Positions 30,790-32,481 of a stretch of 32,481 nucleotides of DNA are shown here, one piece after another (position 1 is the stretch's first letter; every line of letters starts with the position of its first letter). The notes beneath the pieces were generated by a model that saw nothing but the letters and a program-made list of their open reading frames with translations, did no database searches and had not been told where the DNA came from. The translations under genes were made by a program, and so were the position numbers. Source of the stretch: Sperchopsis tessellata (Eukaryota > Arthropoda > Insecta > Coleoptera > Hydrophilidae). Location of the stretch: NCBI GenBank assembly GCA_033557685.1, contig JAWQRN010000271.1, positions 1 to 32,481 of the forward strand, given 5' to 3'.

Positions 30790-31490
30790 ATTAATTATGT
30801 AGTTTTTATTTCTCCTGCCAAACTTATATTTTTATGAATTTTTTAAATTTATAATTTCATAGTTCATTCCTATTTATTTATTATATGGATGAAAATTTTG
30901 AAGAAACTGTTTTGCAGTGGTTTTTGAAGAATTTGATAGCTAGCAGTTAACTTATAAAGATAATGCGTCCGAGAGTGAATATAATGAATCTGAACATAAT
31001 ACAGCTTCTTCCGAGGATTCTGAAAATCATTGTAGGGAAAATAGTGATTATGACGAAGTGGAAGAAAATAATGCTTGATGATACTTCTAAAGCCAAAAAT
31101 ATATACATGGGAATAGTTTCTTTAGATTACCTCTTCATCACAAACCAGAAAACATTTATAAAAAAATGCATTATTTTACAATAGCTGCAGGAAACGTTCT
31201 TGATTTTTCGAGCTGTTTTTCATGTTCCTTCATTCTATGTACATTATTTTATTTATATGTTTCATAATTGTATGCATGAATGTTTATCTCTTACTTTATC
31301 AAAAATCAAGAATTTGTTCATATTTGGGCAAATATCTATTGACTGTAGTCTATTATTTTTTGTGTTAATCCTTACACACATGAATTTGATTTCCTAATAA
31401 CAATAAGTGTATTCGTAAGCTGTTTTAACAACGAATTTTGTGTTAAAAATATGTATATGTTGTACTATTACTAAACTGAAATATAAAAGT
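30790..31490. other. Spacer downstream of mago, nothing firmly assigned
   Basis: AT-rich. At 30959-31078 an acidic Ser/Glu/Asp/Asn-rich frame (DNASESEYNESEHN and onward) resembles the N-terminal region of some piggyBac-like transposases, but no catalytic block follows. Confidence 0.3.
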
Positions 31491-31494
31491 ATAG

Positions 31495-31650
31495 AAACTT
31501 CAAAATAACAAACCGATCCCTGTGGTACACCATTTTTTATTTTAAGTGCTTTTGAGGTATCATTTTCCCAGACCGCAGTCTGCTCTTGAACTCACAAATA
31601 AAACTCTAATCTACTAAGATTCTGTTAATACCAGTTTCTGCAACTTCCAA
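31495..31650 (-). pseudogene. Jockey-type LINE RT fragment
   Basis: The minus strand reads ADCGLGK / TAVWENDTSKALKIKNGVPQ then GSVCYF. The KxGVPQGSV block is the conserved RT motif directly before LGPxLF. Only this short part can be recognised. Confidence 0.55.
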
Positions 31651-32075
31651 AGAAAAATGACAGCCTTGCTTAGGTTGCAAAACACAGGATAGAGGCGAAT
31701 GGAGAAGGTTTATTGCTAGTAGTGCTCCATTAGCAAGGGTGTATAGTTATAGTTTATGTTGTTCAGTCTGGTAAAATAAATGTCTATAAAATCAATTGTA
31801 CTTAAAATAACTTAGCCTTTAGTGCGTATCGGCAGTACAAAGAAAACCTGAAATCGTTAGATTTGTTCTTGGAAGGATCATGATCAATTCACAGAAATCT
31901 GTTAGTTAATGGTTTGACCTTTTTCCTTGATCCTTGGTATGGTGCATTTGCTTTGAATAAATTTTACTACCAGCTTCTTTTCCATAGGTTAAAACCACCA
32001 CATAAAAAATCTCAATGTTTTATTCTTAATCAACAAAGCATGTAACTAAAACAACAGTTTTTTTTTGCAAGAATA
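31651..32075. other. Spacer between mago and the convergent edge gene
   Basis: AT-rich with no recognised feature. It probably contains the 3' flank of the minus-strand gene. Confidence 0.45.
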
Positions 32076-32081
32076 TTTATT
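32076..32081 (-). terminator. Poly(A) signal of the minus-strand gene at the right edge
   Basis: TTTATT on the plus strand reads AATAAA on the minus strand, about 42 nt after the TAA of the terminal exon at 32123-32195. Confidence 0.55.
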
Positions 32082-32122
32082 TTAATAATATCACCAAAAT
32101 TAAAAACAGCCATAATTTAAAA

Positions 32123-32195
32123 TTACAAATCATAATCGTCAGGATGATATAATTCTGTCAGTAGTCGGTATAAGTATGAAGGAGCATTTCCACCT
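32123..32195 (-). CDS. Last coding exon of an unidentified minus-strand gene (partial)
   Basis: Reading the minus strand, a TTTTTCAG acceptor ends at 32196. It is followed by one base and 23 codons, GGNAPSYLYRLLTELYHPDD then YDL, and TAA at 32125-32123. A minus-strand AATAAA lies at 32081-32076, about 42 nt after the stop. The combination of acceptor, non-repetitive protein-like codons, stop and close poly(A) signal supports a real terminal exon. I do not recognise the family. The remaining exons lie beyond the right edge of the window. The gene converges on mago. Confidence 0.6.
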
Positions 32196-32481
32196 CTGAA
32201 AAATTTAAATAAAATTATTAAAACTTGCTGGGAATAGCAGTAAACAAAAGCAAGTTGTAACTGGCATAGATTGGTTAGAACTCATTTAAATATATACAGC
32301 TGAAATTTTCTAAACAAAAGACTAACCCCAACTTTCAAACCACTGTTTTTGGGAAATGTAAGTAGAGTTTTCTTTTTAAAGATACATATTGTGAACTTAG
32401 AAACACAGTTCTATTTGAAATTTTCATAAAAATTAAAGTGCTTGTATAATGAGATTCCTATCTTATTATAGTATATATATA

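Noticed and set aside
30959..31078. Acidic Ser/Glu/Asn-rich frame, perhaps a piggyBac N-terminal region
   Set aside because: Low complexity, no start, no downstream catalytic blocks; composition alone is not enough.

Overview
The window is AT-rich animal nuclear DNA with spliced genes, long introns and many decayed transposons. The genes and the transposon families (mariner/Tc1, Jockey/CR1-type and other non-LTR elements, Ty3/gypsy, Penelope-like elements) fit an insect with a repeat-rich genome. A beetle or similar is possible, but the sequence alone does not settle the order.

Three genuine genes are visible. (1) A complete five-exon gene on the + strand, 3706-17628, encodes a 721-residue PWWP2A/PWWP2B-type chromatin reader. 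All four introns have GT-AG borders and matching phases, and the PWWP motif is intact. (2) A complete uninterrupted + strand ORF at 30248-30688 encodes the 146-residue exon-junction-complex protein Mago nashi, with a poly(A) signal downstream. (3) At the right edge, minus strand 32195-32123 is the last coding exon of an unidentified gene with its own poly(A) signal. It converges on mago.

Nearly everything else is repeat debris. The 5' flank holds a Tc1 relic (2265-2615). Intron 1 of the PWWP2 gene holds a sense LINE (4980-5760), a GC-rich hAT-like terminus (6414-6444), an antisense LINE (7750-8640) and an antisense Penelope-like reverse transcriptase (8650-9850). Intron 2 holds a sense LINE 3' part (11700-12080), an antisense mariner-type transposase (12140-12900) and an (AT)n tract. 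Intron 3 holds a Penelope-type terminal repeat. Intron 4 holds an antisense LINE (14229-15240) and a 5'-truncated antisense gypsy element with its 3' LTR (15423-17290). Downstream of the gene are more Penelope-type terminal repeats (21075-21145, and two inverted pairs at 24464-24890 and 27905-28100), a tRNA-derived SINE (about 25140-25359), several LINE 3' ends and RT fragments, and a mariner C-terminal relic.

The two identified genes are not an operon. Both are nuclear RNA/chromatin housekeeping genes: PWWP2 proteins link H2A.Z/H3K36me3 chromatin to histone deacetylase complexes, and Mago works with Y14 in the exon junction complex. I found no clearly new molecular system. The most interesting structures are the inverted Penelope-like terminal repeats carrying a hammerhead-ribozyme-like core, and a tandem S-P-R-Y motif in the PWWP2 protein. 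Boundaries of decayed elements are approximate and come from reading degraded protein similarity by eye.
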